NCBI RefSeq assembly: GCF_030445035.2
Contig: NC_080689.1
Location: forward strand, 28,921,278-28,985,277
Source: Dasypus novemcinctus
Lineage: Eukaryota > Chordata > Mammalia > Cingulata > Dasypodidae
Direction: 5' to 3'
Length of the DNA stretch: 64,000 nucleotides
The notes beneath the pieces are model-generated. The model searched no databases. It saw nothing but the letters and a program-made list of their open reading frames with translations, and had not been told where the DNA came from. The position numbers and the translations under genes were made by a program. Shown here piece by piece: positions 12,665-23,464 of this stretch; position 1 is the stretch's first letter; each line of letters begins with the position of its first letter.

Positions 12665-13294
12665 TGTGTTAGTCAGCTAAAGGGGTGATGATGCAAAGCA
12701 CCAGAACTCTGTTGGCTTTTATAAAAGGTATTTATTTAGAGTAAAAGCTTAGAGTTACAAGGCATTAAAGAGTCCACCTCAAGGTACTATAAGAGGTACT
12801 TTCTTGTGGCACTGATGTGGCTCAGTGGTTAAGTGCTGGCTTCCCACGTACAAGGTCCAGGGTTCAATCCCCAGCCCTGGTACCTGAAAAAAAAAAAAGG
12901 TGGCAGATGGCCTCTCCTTCCTCTTTCCTCTTAAGGCTCCATAGGCCTAGCTTCTTCCAATCTCAGCTAGGCGGGCATAGGGCTCATCTCTCTTCCTGGG
13001 GCTGTAGGATAAAAGTTCTCTCCTCTGGCATCTATGGAGCTCTTTCTCATTTCTCATGTATCTTCTTCTCTGTGTCTTCTTGAGTGAATGTCCACTTAGA
13101 TTAGCCTACTAAGGGATGGGGATTCAGTCAAGAGTCACACCCTACTGACAGTTTCAAAAGCCCTAAGTTGATTTAATCAAGTAAACTTAAAACTTTTGAG
13201 TTTATTACAATCAGTGGGTAGCCACCCAGAAGAACATTTTACAAACATAATCTCTATCTTTTTTGGACTTCATAAATAATATCAAACTGCCACA
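12665..13294 (-). mobile_element. Solo LTR of the same family, reverse orientation, with a SINE inside
   Basis: On the plus strand it runs from tgtgttagtcagctaaag to atatcaaactgccaca, the reverse complement of the ends seen at 11316-12035. The central part carries a SINE (12807-12898). It lies 57 bases after the stop codon of the THAP12 pseudogene, so it may have inserted into its 3' UTR. Flanking 5-mers tatat and tgcat do not match well, so the duplication is decayed or absent. Confidence 0.8.
12807..12898 (+). mobile_element. Short tRNA-derived SINE (DAS-like)
   Basis: A tRNA-like unit with an A box (tggctcagtgg) and a perfect B box (ggttcaatccc), the two internal RNA polymerase III promoter elements, ending in a 12-base A tail. 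The hexamer gtggca flanks it at 12806-12811 and 12900-12905 and may be the target-site duplication. It sits inside an LTR. The 88-codon frame that spans it is not a gene. Confidence 0.85.
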
Positions 13295-13974
13295 TGCATG
13301 TAGGTCACTTAATCCCTGAATTCTTTGCCTGTAGGTCTCCCATTGAAGACATTAGTCATTAATAATCTACCTCTTCAAAGGGTCCCTGTTTGAACTCTCC
13401 CACATTGAAAACCCATCTATTCTTCCAGAGGATAATATTGAAAGCACCACATTTTATTTCCTTGTGATCTCTGTTAGGGGCACTCTGGAATTATTTTAGT
13501 TGTCATTTTAAATGTAACATTTATCGTAACTGTGGATCCAATTGCAAGTTATCAGACTAGTTATCAGTACTTGAAGAAATAAATTTTTAGGAGGTGTGGA
13601 AAAAAAAGAATACATTTTATAAAATGTTACAATGGGGCTCATGGCTGACCTTTTTTGTATGCCCAGGGGTGTATTTATTATAAAATACACAGAAAAGCAA
13701 ATTGATGATTACCTAAATAACTTTTAACTGGTTTTTAGAAAATATATCCAGTCTATGGAAGACAAATATTTTTTCTGATACTGAGAGGTCTCTCTAAATT
13801 GTGAGATTTTAAGTGTAAGTTTAAACTCACTTGCAAAAACAGAGAAGTGTTTTCCTTTAGTCATACCCAATTTATTTGTGAGTTACAATTGTTTTCTTTC
13901 TGTTTCAAACTTTGTGACCAAGGGCTAATGCATCTAGTCCTATGAGATTACAGGTTCTACTTTCTCTCTCTTTT
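13295..13974. other. No gene seen; possibly THAP12 3' UTR in part
   Basis: AT-rich sequence between the LTR and the old L1. If the LTR inserted into the retrocopied 3' UTR, some of this stretch may be the rest of that UTR, but I see no poly(A) tail or target-site duplication that proves it. Confidence 0.4.
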
Positions 13975-14493
13975 TTAAAAACATCAATTTTATGGATGCA
14001 TATTAATATAGCATACTATTCATCCAAAGTGTACAGTCAAGTGGTATTTGGTGTAATCACATCATTGTGCATTCATCAATTTAATCATTATTAAATAATT
14101 TTTATTATTCTAATAATAATAATAAAAAACAGAAAACAAACAAAACTCATCACCTCTCAATCTCTCTATTCTTACCCTGCCATACATAGCTGCTATTCTG
14201 TTTCTGTGTCTCTATTTATTTGTATTTATAATTTGTATAGATGGAGTCAAGTAATATGAAATACCTTGTGTCTAGTTTCTTTCCCTTAATATATTTCCTT
14301 TTCTTAACTGTACTGGAAGATTATTAATATATTACTATATACCACCGTCCATAGTTTGCTTTGGTTGTATTTTTGCCTGATATTAACATCTTATAATATT
14401 ACATATATTTGTTCAGTTTCAAAGAAAAACAGTCTTATATGTGCAATATTACCCATATTCATATTCAAATGAGGTTTTACTATGTTATATAGT
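13975..14493 (-). repeat. Old L1, 3' UTR part (left half of a split element)
   Basis: Minus-strand L1 3' UTR sequence, T-rich at its left end as expected for a reversed A tail. It stops at the target-site duplication of the young L1 and resumes at 23465. The two halves together form one diverged L1 in the same orientation as the insert. Confidence 0.75.
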
Positions 14494-14510
14494 CCCATAT
14501 TATAGTTTTT
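14494..14510. repeat. Target-site duplication of the young L1, left copy
   Basis: The 17-mer cccatattatagttttt is present here and, identical, at 23448-23464. The plus-strand junction TTTTT/AG is a standard L1 endonuclease nick site for a minus-strand insertion. Confidence 0.9.
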
Positions 14511-14562
14511 TTTTGTTTGTTTGTTTGTTTTTGTTTGTTTGTTTTTTTATTTTTTTGGAGGT

Positions 14563-14632
14563 ACCAGGAATTGGATCCAGGACCTCATACGTGTGAAACA
14601 GGTGCTCAACCACTGACCTACACCTGCTCTGC
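14563..14632 (-). mobile_element. tRNA-derived SINE in the L1 tail
   Basis: Minus strand: an A-box-like taggtcagtgg and a weak B box in ggatccaattcc, followed by a caaacaaac-type A-rich tail (plus-strand 14511-14562). It lies between the L1 A tail (about 14633-14665) and the L1 target-site duplication. It could be a 3' transduction from the source locus or a later SINE insertion into the A tail; an A-rich duplication would hide the difference. Confidence 0.8.
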
Positions 14633-17208
14633 TTATTTTATTTTATTTTATTTTTTTAAAATATTTATTTATTATTATTATTTTTTAATTACATTTAAAA
14701 AAATATATGAGGTCCCATTCAACCCCACCGCCCCCGCCCCCCACTCCCCCCACAGCAACACTCTCTCCCATCATCGTGATACATCCATTGTACCTGGTAA
14801 GTTCATCTCTGAGCATCACTGCACCCCATAGTCAATGGTCCACATCATAGCCCAGACTCTCTCACGTTCCATCCAGTGGGCCCTGGGGGGATCTACAGTG
14901 TCCCGTAATTGTCCGTGAAGCACTATCCAGGACAACTCCACGTCCCGAAAATGCCTCCACATCTCATCTCTTCCTCCCGTTCCCCACACGCAGCAGCCCC
15001 CATGGCTACCGTTCCCACACCCATTTCACATTTCCTCTGTGGACATTGGATTGGTTGTGTCCATTGCACACTTATGTCAAGTGAGGGCTTAGATTCCACA
15101 TGGGTACTGGATGCACTCTTCCCCCTTCTAGTTGTAGACACTCTAGGCTCCATGTTGTGGTGGTTGACCTTCTTCAACTCCATGTTAGTTGAGTGGAGTA
15201 AGTCCAATAAGTCAAAGTGTAGGAGCTGAAGTCTGTTGAGGCTCTGGGCCTGGGTGTCATATTATCAGTCCAGAGATTCAAATCCCCTACATATATCTTA
15301 AACTCAGCACCAACTACAATTTCAATAAAGTAGCATGCAAGTCTTGTGAAAAGAGATCCCCTCTGAGTCCATTTCCATCATGCAGAAACACCAGCTCCAA
15401 AGAAGGGCCATCTGTCATGGCAGTGAACCCCTTCTGCCATGACCATAGAACCCGTGGGTCTCTTTATCCCTCAAAAGAACCAATACCTGGGGTTGTATCT
15501 ACCTTATCTGTCTCTTAGACTCTGTTCAGTTGTACATAGGGGTATTCCTTCTGACAACCTCCAGACTCTTTTTTAGAGACTCACAGCCTTATAATCTCAT
15601 TTCTCCTTTCCATTTCCCCCTTACATTAGGTCAAACCACTTCCCGAAGTCATGTTATTATATGTAGACAGGTATATTCTGCTGTTCCGCATTGAATCTTT
15701 AATTCAAGGTCATTTTCTAGTTGCTTCTTCAGCTGGTATGTGGTAGTGATCCCTCGGTGCCAGGGAGGCTCATCCCCGGGTGTCATGTCCCACGCTGGGG
15801 GGAATGCATCACATCTACACACTGAGTTTGGCTGTGAGAGTGGCCACATTTGAGTAACATGAAGGCTGTCAGGAGGAAACCCCCAGGCACAATGCTACTC
15901 TAGGCCTTGTTCTTATTGCAGGTGCATAGGCTCAAAAGTGTAGCCATTAGTATCAAGAGCCCACTGTTGGGCCCTCCTTCCTTCCTGGTTCTTGCCGTTG
16001 CTCCTGGAGGATTGCCGCTGCTCTCCCAGGGCCCACAACAGTGACCCCCCGGACAGGAGCCCAGCACCCCCCCAGCTGTTGTTTTTAATTGTTTCCACTA
16101 TGAGTATATATAGACATTACCATATACCCTGGGCATATGCCCTGTATAACTCCCTGTCAACCATATATATCCTGTTAATAACATCCCATATCAGTATTCC
16201 TCCGCTGCCATTGTTGAACCACTCTGTGATCCAAAACTTCCCGTAAAGTGAATCCCAACATAATGTCAGCTTCAGAAGAGTCTTAGATCACCAAAATTCA
16301 TATATACAATATACGGTATTTCCCCAGATCCACCATAAAACCTTTTCCCTTCCACAGCAATAATCTTTTAACTTATTCATATCATATTTCCTGAAACTGA
16401 TGTACAGATTCCGAAACTATAGTTTTCAAACAAGGTAACATTTGTGCTTACTATGTGGTCCATACTTTAGGTTGTACAGTTTTCTAAATTTTTTAGTTAT
16501 CCTATGTTTTGTCTTATGGTTTTCATTATTAGTCTGTCGTCCCCTATATGTTTTTGGTGTAATATTAGCTGTTTTATATTCATCCTCGTGTACTCTCACA
16601 TAACTCCTCTTTTGCCCCCTTATTTACCTTTGTTCTATCCATTGCATGTCCATTTTCCCCTCCCCTTAGGGCCCACAACGCCTGCCAATCTAATGCCCTG
16701 GGAGCCGTCCTTTCTCACGAGAGATACAGTTCTCTCTATTCGACGGCATTAGTCTTCCCCAGGATATGGGTCCACCCCACCCAATGGTAGAACCCACCTT
16801 GGCAAAATGAGCCTTCAGCTATTCCCTCCGGAGTCCGTCCCGCATCAGACCATACCCCCTGAGCGTCCTAACCAGGTGACCCTCCTATTTATACTTTGAT
16901 ACGTTTTACTCAACATTTAGTTCTCAACGAACTTCTGGCACTCTCCCATGTTTGTATGTTGCCCCTCCCTCCCACCTATTTCTTGGACCATATTACCCCT
17001 CTTCCCATCCCCAGCCCCCCTCAAACCCAGAAAACCCCACCCGAAGGTAACCCCTTGCCCCCATTTTGTCCCTTCTTTGTGCTCATACTTACCCCCAGCT
17101 CATCACAGATTCCACCCCTACAGACATTAACTCACATCCTTCCTCCACCCCCCGATTTCCAGTAAGCCACTTTTCCAGACTCTAGCTCTCTGAGGCAGTT
17201 AACTTATT
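14633..17208 (-). other. 3' UTR of the young L1, about 2.5 kb
   Basis: Non-coding from the ORF2 stop to the A tail, about five times the length of the human L1 3' UTR. On the minus strand it is rich in G runs. Near the 3' end (plus strand 14723-14751) four or more runs of four to seven C on plus, hence G on minus, could form a G-quadruplex, a known feature of mammalian L1 3' UTRs. Homologous 3' UTR pieces occur at 25398-25745, 44371-44481 and 55925-56669. Frames called on either strand here (e.g. 14909-15229, 16504-16752) have no protein meaning. Confidence 0.8.
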
Positions 17209-20200
17209 TCATATCATTGAGGTCATATAGTATTTGTCCTTCAATGCCTGGGTTGCTTCACTTAACATAAGATTCTCAAGGTTCATCCATGTTATCACGT
17301 GCGATTGTAGTGTATTGGTTCTTACAGCTGAGTAGTATTCCATTGTGTGTATATACCACATTTTATTGATCCACTCATCTGTTGATGGACTTTTGGATTG
17401 ATTCCAACTTTTGGCGATGGTGAACAATGCTGCTATGAACATTGGTGTACATATATCGGTTTGGGTCCTTGTTTTCAGATCTGATGGGTATATACCCAGC
17501 AGTGGTATTGCTGGGTCATATGGCAAATCTATGGATAATTTTTTGAGAAACTGCCAAACTGTCCTCCAGAATGGTTGGATCCTTCTGCATTCCCACCAGC
17601 AATGGATGAGTGTTCCCCTTTCTTCACATCCTCTCCAGCATTTGTATTCTACTGTTTTTTTCATGGCTGCCAATCTTATGGGAGTAAGATGGTATCTCAT
17701 TGTAGTTTTGATTTGCATTTCCCTGATAGCTAGGGATTTGGAGCATTTTTTCATGTGCTTTTTAGCCATTTGTATTTCTTCTTTGGAGAAGTGTCTGTTT
17801 AAATCTTTTTCCCATTTTTTAAATGGGTTGTTTATCTTTTTGTTTTCGAGATATATGAGTTCTTTATATATGCAAGTTATAAGTCTCTTATCAGATATAT
17901 GGTTGCCAAATATTTTCTCCCATTGTGTGGGTTCCCTTTTTACTTTCTTGACAAACTCCTTTGAGGTGCAGAAGGCTTTAATTTTGAGGTAGTCCCATTT
18001 ATCTATTTGTTCTTTTGCTGCTCGTGCTTTTGGTGTGATATTCATGAAGCCATTTCCTATTACAAGGTCCTGTAGATGTTTCCCTACACTGCTTTCTAAG
18101 GTCTTTATGGTCTTGGCTCTTATATTTAGGTCTTTGATCCATCTAGAGTTGATCTTTGTATAAGGTGTGAGATGGTAATCCTCTTTCATTCTTCTACATA
18201 TGGCTATCCAGTTCTCCAGGCACCATTTGTTGAATAGGCCATTCTCTCCCAGTTGAGAGGGTTTGGTGGCTTTATCGAATATTATATGGCTATATACATG
18301 AGGTTCTATATCTGAACTTTCAATTCGATTCCATTGGTCTGTGTGTCTCTCCTTATGCCAGTACCATGCTGTTTTCACTACTGTAGCTTTGTAGTATGTT
18401 TTGAAGTCAGGAAGTGTGATTCCTCCTATTTCGTTTTTCTTTTTCAATATGTCTTTGGCTATTCGGGGCCTCTTTTTATTCCAAATAAATTTCATAGTTA
18501 GTTTTTCTAGTTCCTTAAAGAAGGCTGTGTTGATTTTTATTGGGATTGCATTGAATGTGTAGATCAGTTTTGGTAGGATAGACATCTTAATAATATTCAG
18601 TCTTCCTATCCATGAACAGGGAATATTCTTCCATTTATTTAAGTCTTCTTTGATTTCCTTGAACAATCTTGTATAGTTCTCGATGTATAAGTTTTTTACC
18701 TCTTTAGTTAAATTTATTCCTAAGTATTTGATTTTTTTATTTACTATTGTGAATGGTATTTGTTTCTTGATTTCCTCCTGATCTTGCTCATTATTGGTGT
18801 ATAGAAATGCTACTGATTTTTGCGCATTGATCTTATAACCTGCGACTTTGCTAAACTCATTTATGAGTTCTAGGAGATTTGTTGAAGATCTCTCAGGGTT
18901 TTCTATATATAGGATCATGTCATCTGCAAATAATGAAATTTTGACTTCTTCCCTTCCAATTTGAATGCCTTTTATATCTGGTTCTTGTCTCAGTGCTCGA
19001 GCCAGTACTTCCAAGACAATGTTAAATAGGAGCGGAGACAATGGGCATCCTTGTCTTGTTCCTGATTTTAGAGGGAAGGATTTCAGGACTTCGCCATTGT
19101 AAACAATGTTGGCTTTAGGTTTTTCATATATACTCTTTATCATGTTCAAAAAGTTTCCTTGTATTCCGATCTTTTGGAGTGTTTTTATCAGGAAGAGGTG
19201 CTGTATTTTGTCAAATGCCTTTTCTGCATCTATAGATATAATCATGTGGTTTTTTTCTCTCAATCTGTTTATATGGTGTATTACATTGATTGATTTTCTT
19301 ACGTTGAACCATCCTTGCATACCTGGGATAAATCCCACTTGGTCATGGTGTATAATTCGTTTAATGTGTTGTTGAATACGATTAGCAAGTATTTTGTTAA
19401 GTATTTTTGCGTCTAGGTTCATTAGAGAAATTGGTCTGTAATTTTCCTTTCTTGTGGTGTCTTTGTTTGGCTTTGGTATTAGGGTAATGTTGGCATCATA
19501 GAAGGAATTAGGCAGTGTTCCTTCTGTTTCGATTTTTTGGAATAGTTTCAACAGGATTGGTGTTAGTTCTTTCCGGAATGTTTTGTAGAATTCACCTGTG
19601 AAGCCGTCTGGCCCTGGGGTCCTCTTAGTTGGGAGATTTTTAATGACTGATTCTAACTCTTTGCTTGTGATTGGTTTGTTAAGATCATCAATTTCTTCTT
19701 TCGTCAGTATGGGCTGCTTATGTATTTCTAGGAATTTGTCCATTTCCTCTAAATTGTCATTTTTGTTGGAATATAGTTTTTCAAAGTATCCTCTTATGAT
19801 AGTCTTTATTTCTGTGGGGTCAGTCATGATATCACCTTTCTCATTTCTTATTTTGTGTATTTGCATATTTTCTCTTTTTTTCTTTGTTAGTGTCGCTAAA
19901 GGTTTGTCAATTTTGTTGATCTTCTCAAAAAACCAGCTCTTGGTCTTGTTTATTTTTTCAAGTGCTTTCTTATTTTCTATTTCATTTAGTTCTGCTCTTA
20001 TCTTTGTTATTTCCTTCCTTCTTCTTCCTGTTGGGTTACTTTGTTGTTGTTTTTCTAATTCCTTCAAATGTGCAGTTAATTCTTCAATTTCTGCTCTTTC
20101 TTCTTTTTTGATATATGAATTTATGGCTATAAATTTCCCTCTCAGTACTGCTTTTGCTGCATCCCATAAATTTTGGTATGTTGTGTTATCATTATCATTT

Positions 20201-21123
20201 GTTTCAAGGTAGTCATTGATTTCTTTTGAGATTTCCTCTTTGACCCACTGTTTTTCTAAGAGTGTGCTGTTTAATTTCCAAATTGTCGTCTGAAGTCTGG
20301 GTCTCTGTCCCTTGCAAATTTCCAGCTTGACTCCACTGTGGTCAGAGATATTGTTTTGTATGATTTCGATCTTTCTGAATTCATTAAGCCTTTCTTTGTG
20401 GCCTAGCATATGGTCAATCTTGGAGAATGTTCCATGTGCGCTTGAGAAAAATGTATATCCTGCTGTGTTTGGGTGTAATGATCTATATATGTCTATTAGA
20501 TCCAGCTCTTCTAATATACTGTTCAAATGTTTTGTTTCTTTAGTGATTCTCTTTTGAGATGTTCTGTCCAGAGTTGATAGTGGTGTATTAAAATCCCCCA
20601 CTATAATTGTAGATGCATCTATTCTTTCACTTAGTTTTTCCAGCGTTTGCCTCACATATTTAGAGGCGCCCTTGTTAGGAGCATAAATATTTATGATTGT
20701 TCGATCTTCTTGACAAATTGTCCCTTTCACTAAAATATAGTATCCTTCTTTGTCTCTCACAATTGTTTCGCATTTAAAGTCTATTTTGTCTGATATTAAT
20801 ATAGCTACTCCTGCCTTTTTTTGGTTGTTGTTTGCTTGTATGATTGTTTTCCAGCCATTCACTTTCAACCTCCATGAGTCTCTGGGTCTAAGATGTGTCT
20901 CTTGTAGGCAGCATATAGATGGGTCGTATTTCCTTATCCAGTGTCCCAGTCTGAATCTTTTGATAGGTGAGTTTAATCCGTTGACATTCAGTGTTATTAC
21001 GTTTAGAGAGTTATTTATGGTAGCCATATTTTGGTTGGATTTGTGTTTGTTATATTTTGTTTGTATTATTTTATTTTCCCCTTCTATTTTTGTCTTTCTT
21101 GTTGCTTTTACACTCTCCTCCAT
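17209..21123 (-). CDS. L1 ORF2 protein: endonuclease and reverse transcriptase
   Basis: ORF2p nicks target DNA and copies L1 RNA at the nick. The open frame is 1304 codons. The likely true start is the Met at codon 33 (base 21027), giving 1272 residues, close to the human 1275; from that Met the catalytic Glu in LQETH falls at residue 43. Other endonuclease residues are visible in [19 protein letters not shown] and ISDHSG. Reverse transcriptase motifs include [22 protein letters not shown] and FADDM (about residue 730 of the open frame). The C-terminal zinc-knuckle-like C-x3-C-x7-H-x4-C is at 1162-1179. No stop or frameshift is present. The upstream 32 codons overlap the end of ORF1 by 16 bases and are probably inter-ORF spacer read in frame. 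Confidence 0.96.
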   Translation of the reverse strand: MEESVKATRKTKIEGENKIIQTKYNKHKSNQNMATINNSLNVITLNVNGLNSPIKRFRLGHWIRKYDPSICCLQETHLRPRDSWRLKVNGWKTIIQANNNQKKAGVAILISDKIDFKCETIVRDKEGYYILVKGTICQEDRTIINIYAPNKGASKYVRQTLEKLSERIDASTIIVGDFNTPLSTLDRTSQKRITKETKHLNSILEELDLIDIYRSLHPNTAGYTFFSSAHGTFSKIDHMLGHKERLNEFRKIEIIQNNISDHSGVKLEICKGQRPRLQTTIWKLNSTLLEKQWVKEEISKEINDYLETNDNDNTTYQNLWDAAKAVLRGKFIAINSYIKKEERAEIEELTAHLKELEKQQQSNPTGRRRKEITKIRAELNEIENKKALEKINKTKSWFFEKINKIDKPLATLTKKKRENMQIHKIRNEKGDIMTDPTEIKTIIRGYFEKLYSNKNDNLEEMDKFLEIHKQPILTKEEIDDLNKPITSKELESVIKNLPTKRTPGPDGFTGEFYKTFRKELTPILLKLFQKIETEGTLPNSFYDANITLIPKPNKDTTRKENYRPISLMNLDAKILNKILANRIQQHIKRIIHHDQVGFIPGMQGWFNVRKSINVIHHINRLREKNHMIISIDAEKAFDKIQHLFLIKTLQKIGIQGNFLNMIKSIYEKPKANIVYNGEVLKSFPLKSGTRQGCPLSPLLFNIVLEVLARALRQEPDIKGIQIGREEVKISLFADDMILYIENPERSSTNLLELINEFSKVAGYKINAQKSVAFLYTNNEQDQEEIKKQIPFTIVNKKIKYLGINLTKEVKNLYIENYTRLFKEIKEDLNKWKNIPCSWIGRLNIIKMSILPKLIYTFNAIPIKINTAFFKELEKLTMKFIWNKKRPRIAKDILKKKNEIGGITLPDFKTYYKATVVKTAWYWHKERHTDQWNRIESSDIEPHVYSHIIFDKATKPSQLGENGLFNKWCLENWIAICRRMKEDYHLTPYTKINSRWIKDLNIRAKTIKTLESSVGKHLQDLVIGNGFMNITPKARAAKEQIDKWDYLKIKAFCTSKEFVKKVKREPTQWEKIFGNHISDKRLITCIYKELIYLENKKINNPFKKWEKDLNRHFSKEEIQMAKKHMKKCSKSLAIREMQIKTTMRYHLTPIRLAAMKKTVEYKCWRGCEERGTLIHCWWECRRIQPFWRTVWQFLKKLSIDLPYDPAIPLLGIYPSDLKTRTQTDICTPMFIAALFTIAKSWNQSKSPSTDEWINKMWYIHTMEYYSAVRTNTLQSHVITWMNLENLMLSEATQALKDKYYMTSMI

Positions 21124-22079
21124 CTCTGACTGTCCTGTTTTTTCCTTTCTTCCTGCAGAATTCCCTTAAGAATTTCTTGAAGGGGAGGTTTCTTGTTGAT
21201 ATACTCTTTCAGTTTCTGTTTATCTGTGAATATTTTGAACTCTCCATCATTTTTGAATGCTAGTTTAGCTGGATAGAGTATTCTTGTTTGGAGATTTTTT
21301 TCCTTTAGTACCTTGACTATATCATACCACTGCCTTCTTGCCTCCATCGTTTCAGATGAGAAATCAGCACTTAATCTCATGGAGTTTCCCTTGTATGTGA
21401 TGGTTTTCTTTTCTCTTGCTGCTTTTAGAATTTTTTCTTTGTCTTGAGCATTGGATAATTTGACAAGTATATGTCTTGGGGTGGGCCTGTTGGGGTTTAT
21501 GACCAGTGGAGTGCGCTGTGCTTCTTGGATATGTACATCTGTCTCTTTCAGTAGATTTGGGAAGTTTTCATTCATTATTTCCTGCAACACTCCTTCTGAC
21601 CCCTTTCCCTTCTCTTCTCCTTCTGGAATGCCTATAATACGTATGTTTGAGCGTTTTGCATTATCATTCAGGTCCCTAAGTCCTATCTGGATTTTTTCTA
21701 CCTTTTTATTGACCACTTCTACTATCTGTTTGATTTCCAATGCACTGTCTTCCACATCACTAAATCTCTGCTCTGCCTCTTCTAGTCTGCTGATATTTGC
21801 TGCAAGTGTATTTTTGATTTCTTGAATTGTGGTGTTCATTTCCATCATATCTGTTATTTTTTTGCGCATGTCTGCAATTTCCCCTCCAAGTGTTGTCTTC
21901 ACGCTGTTAACCTCTTTCATTACTTCATCAAATTTGTCGGTGATAAATGTTCTGAGATCTTTCATTGCTTGTGCGAAGTCCTGCCCCCCTTCCTGATTTT
22001 CAGTTTGTTGATTGGATTCAGCCATGTTTTCCTGATTACTGGTTTGGTTTGTAGATTTTTCTTGCTGTCTTGTCAACAT
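21108..22079 (-). CDS. L1 ORF1 protein: RNA-binding chaperone
   Basis: 323 residues, close to the human 338. ORF1p forms trimers, coats L1 RNA in the cytoplasm and acts as a nucleic acid chaperone. In order I see a polar N-terminus, a long heptad-rich coiled coil (about residues 40-135), an RRM with [13 protein letters not shown] and [11 protein letters not shown], and a C-terminal domain with [18 protein letters not shown] and [10 protein letters not shown]. The frame is open throughout. The start is the first Met, just downstream of a long GC-rich 5' UTR. ORF2 follows about 80 bases later if its Met at 21027 is used. Confidence 0.96.
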   Translation of the reverse strand: MLTRQQEKSTNQTSNQENMAESNQQTENQEGGQDFAQAMKDLRTFITDKFDEVMKEVNSVKTTLGGEIADMRKKITDMMEMNTTIQEIKNTLAANISRLEEAEQRFSDVEDSALEIKQIVEVVNKKVEKIQIGLRDLNDNAKRSNIRIIGIPEGEEKGKGSEGVLQEIMNENFPNLLKETDVHIQEAQRTPLVINPNRPTPRHILVKLSNAQDKEKILKAAREKKTITYKGNSMRLSADFSSETMEARRQWYDIVKVLKEKNLQTRILYPAKLAFKNDGEFKIFTDKQKLKEYINKKPPLQEILKGILQEERKKQDSQRWRRV

Positions 22080-23447
22080 TTTTTCTTGACGGGTTTAATC
22101 AGTTCCTTAGCTTCTTTGTCTAGTCTTGGAGATTAATTAGCTGTTGTTTTTGCGTAAGTGTTATATCTTCTCTTTGTCACTTTGTTCTTCTTATTCCAAT
22201 TTCTTATTGCTAGTTAAGCTCACTTTAAAGGAAAGTATTAGTGCTGGGGAAAGTCAATTGTGTAAGGAAGGAAAAAGTGTGAAGTAGTATTGGTGATATA
22301 TGTTTACAAAGCAACAATATGAGTTCTGGGAGGATGGAGGTTAGATCATGTAAATTGTGTAGAGTTATAGTAGTAGGAAAGTACCTATAATGAGGTAGAC
22401 GACTGAATATGGGAGGAATGTGGTACGTACTAAGAGGCTATTGTTTTCGTGAGAGAGGGAAAGAGAAAAGAAAGGTAATAGTTTCAGGGACGAATACCAG
22501 ATGGAAAACTAAACAAAGGTATTAGAAATTAAGAGTTAGACACTTTGTGGATCAAAGAAAGGGAGATGGAATATAGGAGAGATAGCAGATGGTGGAGGAT
22601 ATCAAGTTGTAGGGGAAAGGGGATAGTGTAGATTGGCTAAATCTATTCACAGAGAAATGAGGCAGTGGAGGGTGAGGAAACCCAGCAAATGTGAGGTATT
22701 TCCTATAGGACCTATTGTATTGTTAAGGTAAAATAGTATAAGAAGAATATTGGGGACAAGAAAGAGAGGATTGAAAAAAAAAAAAAAGAACAACAAGAAC
22801 AACAACAACAACAAAAAATAAAAAATAAAAAAATAAAAATAAAAAAAAAAAAAAACAAAGAACAGAAACCCCGCCGCCAGGCTTGGCTGGGCTCAGCTGG
22901 GCTCCGGTCCCCCGCCCGCCGCCCGCGGCTCGGCTGGGCTCGGCTGAGCTCGGCTTTCCCGCCCGCCGCCCGGCGCGGCGTGGCTGGGCTCGGCCCCCCC
23001 TCCCGCTGCGGCTCAGCCGGGCTCGGCCGGACTCGGCTTCCCCGCCCACCGCCCGCCGCCGCGGCGCAGCACGGCTCGGCTCTCCCGCCCGCCGTCCGGG
23101 CGGCACGGCTAGGCTCGGCTGGGCTTGTCTCCTTCGCCCGCCGCCCGCCGCGGCATAGCGCGGCTCGGCTCTCCCGCCCGCCACCCGCCGCGGTGCTAGC
23201 TGCCTCGGCTCCGCCTACCCAAGGAGGGAGTCCTCCACACGTAGCTGGGATCTCCGTGTATATTTCATAGATGGATCCTCTCTGTTACCTTCCCTCCAAA
23301 TCGATGTCCAGACACCTCCGGACCAGGAAAAATCCCGAAACAGCCGGTCCCAAAGAGTCTCCGACGCCTCCCAGCCGATTCCCCCCAGGAGCTAGTAACC
23401 AGGAAGTTCACTCAGCCGCCATCTTGCCTCCCCCTCCTGAAAAGTCC
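22080..23447 (-). promoter_or_regulatory. 5' UTR and internal promoter of the young L1
   Basis: About 1.37 kb upstream of ORF1. Its 5' end carries caagatggcggc (plus strand 23416-23427), which matches the YY1 site that positions transcription starts in human L1. Next comes a CpG island with imperfect repeats (22868-23215), an A/T homopolymer region (22772-22860) and a unique AT-rich part leading to ORF1. L1 5' UTRs act as internal RNA polymerase II promoters. Long frames called in the GC-rich part (e.g. 22723-23184 minus, 22883-23270 plus) are composition artefacts. Confidence 0.85.
22868..23215 (-). repeat. GC-rich imperfect tandem repeats in the L1 5' UTR
   Basis: About six or seven degenerate units of roughly 40-60 bases, each combining a cggctcggct-type block with a cccgcccgcc-type block on the plus strand. 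The arrangement recalls monomer-type L1 promoters of rodents, though the unit sequence is different. It is dense in CpG. Confidence 0.8.
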
Positions 23448-23464
23448 CCCATATTATAGTTTTT
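23448..23464. repeat. Target-site duplication of the young L1, right copy
   Basis: Identical to 14494-14510 over 17 bases. The L1 5' end abuts it directly with the G-rich start gggacttttcagg on the minus strand. Confidence 0.9.

Larger units (their letters stand above)
14511..23447 (-). mobile_element. Full-length, apparently intact young L1
   Basis: An autonomous non-LTR retrotransposon read on the minus strand: 5' UTR (23447-22080), ORF1 (22079-21108), ORF2 (21027 or 21123 to 17209), a long 3' UTR, an A-rich tail, then a SINE and a second A-rich tail before the 17-bp duplication. Both reading frames are open over their full length and the catalytic motifs I can check are intact. The perfect duplication and open frames indicate a recent insertion. 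It is nested in an older L1 of the same orientation. Whether it is active cannot be told from sequence alone. Confidence 0.93.

Noticed and set aside
12807-12898. Functional tRNA gene
   Set aside because: A and B boxes are present but there is no acceptor-stem pairing that I can see, and it ends in an A tail like a SINE.
14909-15229. 106-codon plus-strand ORF
   Set aside because: Lies in the antisense of the L1 3' UTR; the homologous older copies at 25398 and 55925 do not preserve it.
17411-21263. Plus-strand frames of 89-204 codons opposite the L1 ORFs
   Set aside because: They are antisense shadows of ORF1 and ORF2; the minus-strand frames carry all recognisable motifs.
22723-23270. Ala/Arg/Pro-rich frames of 91-153 codons
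   Set aside because: Product of the GC-rich repeated L1 5' UTR; no Met-initiated domain and repeat-driven composition.
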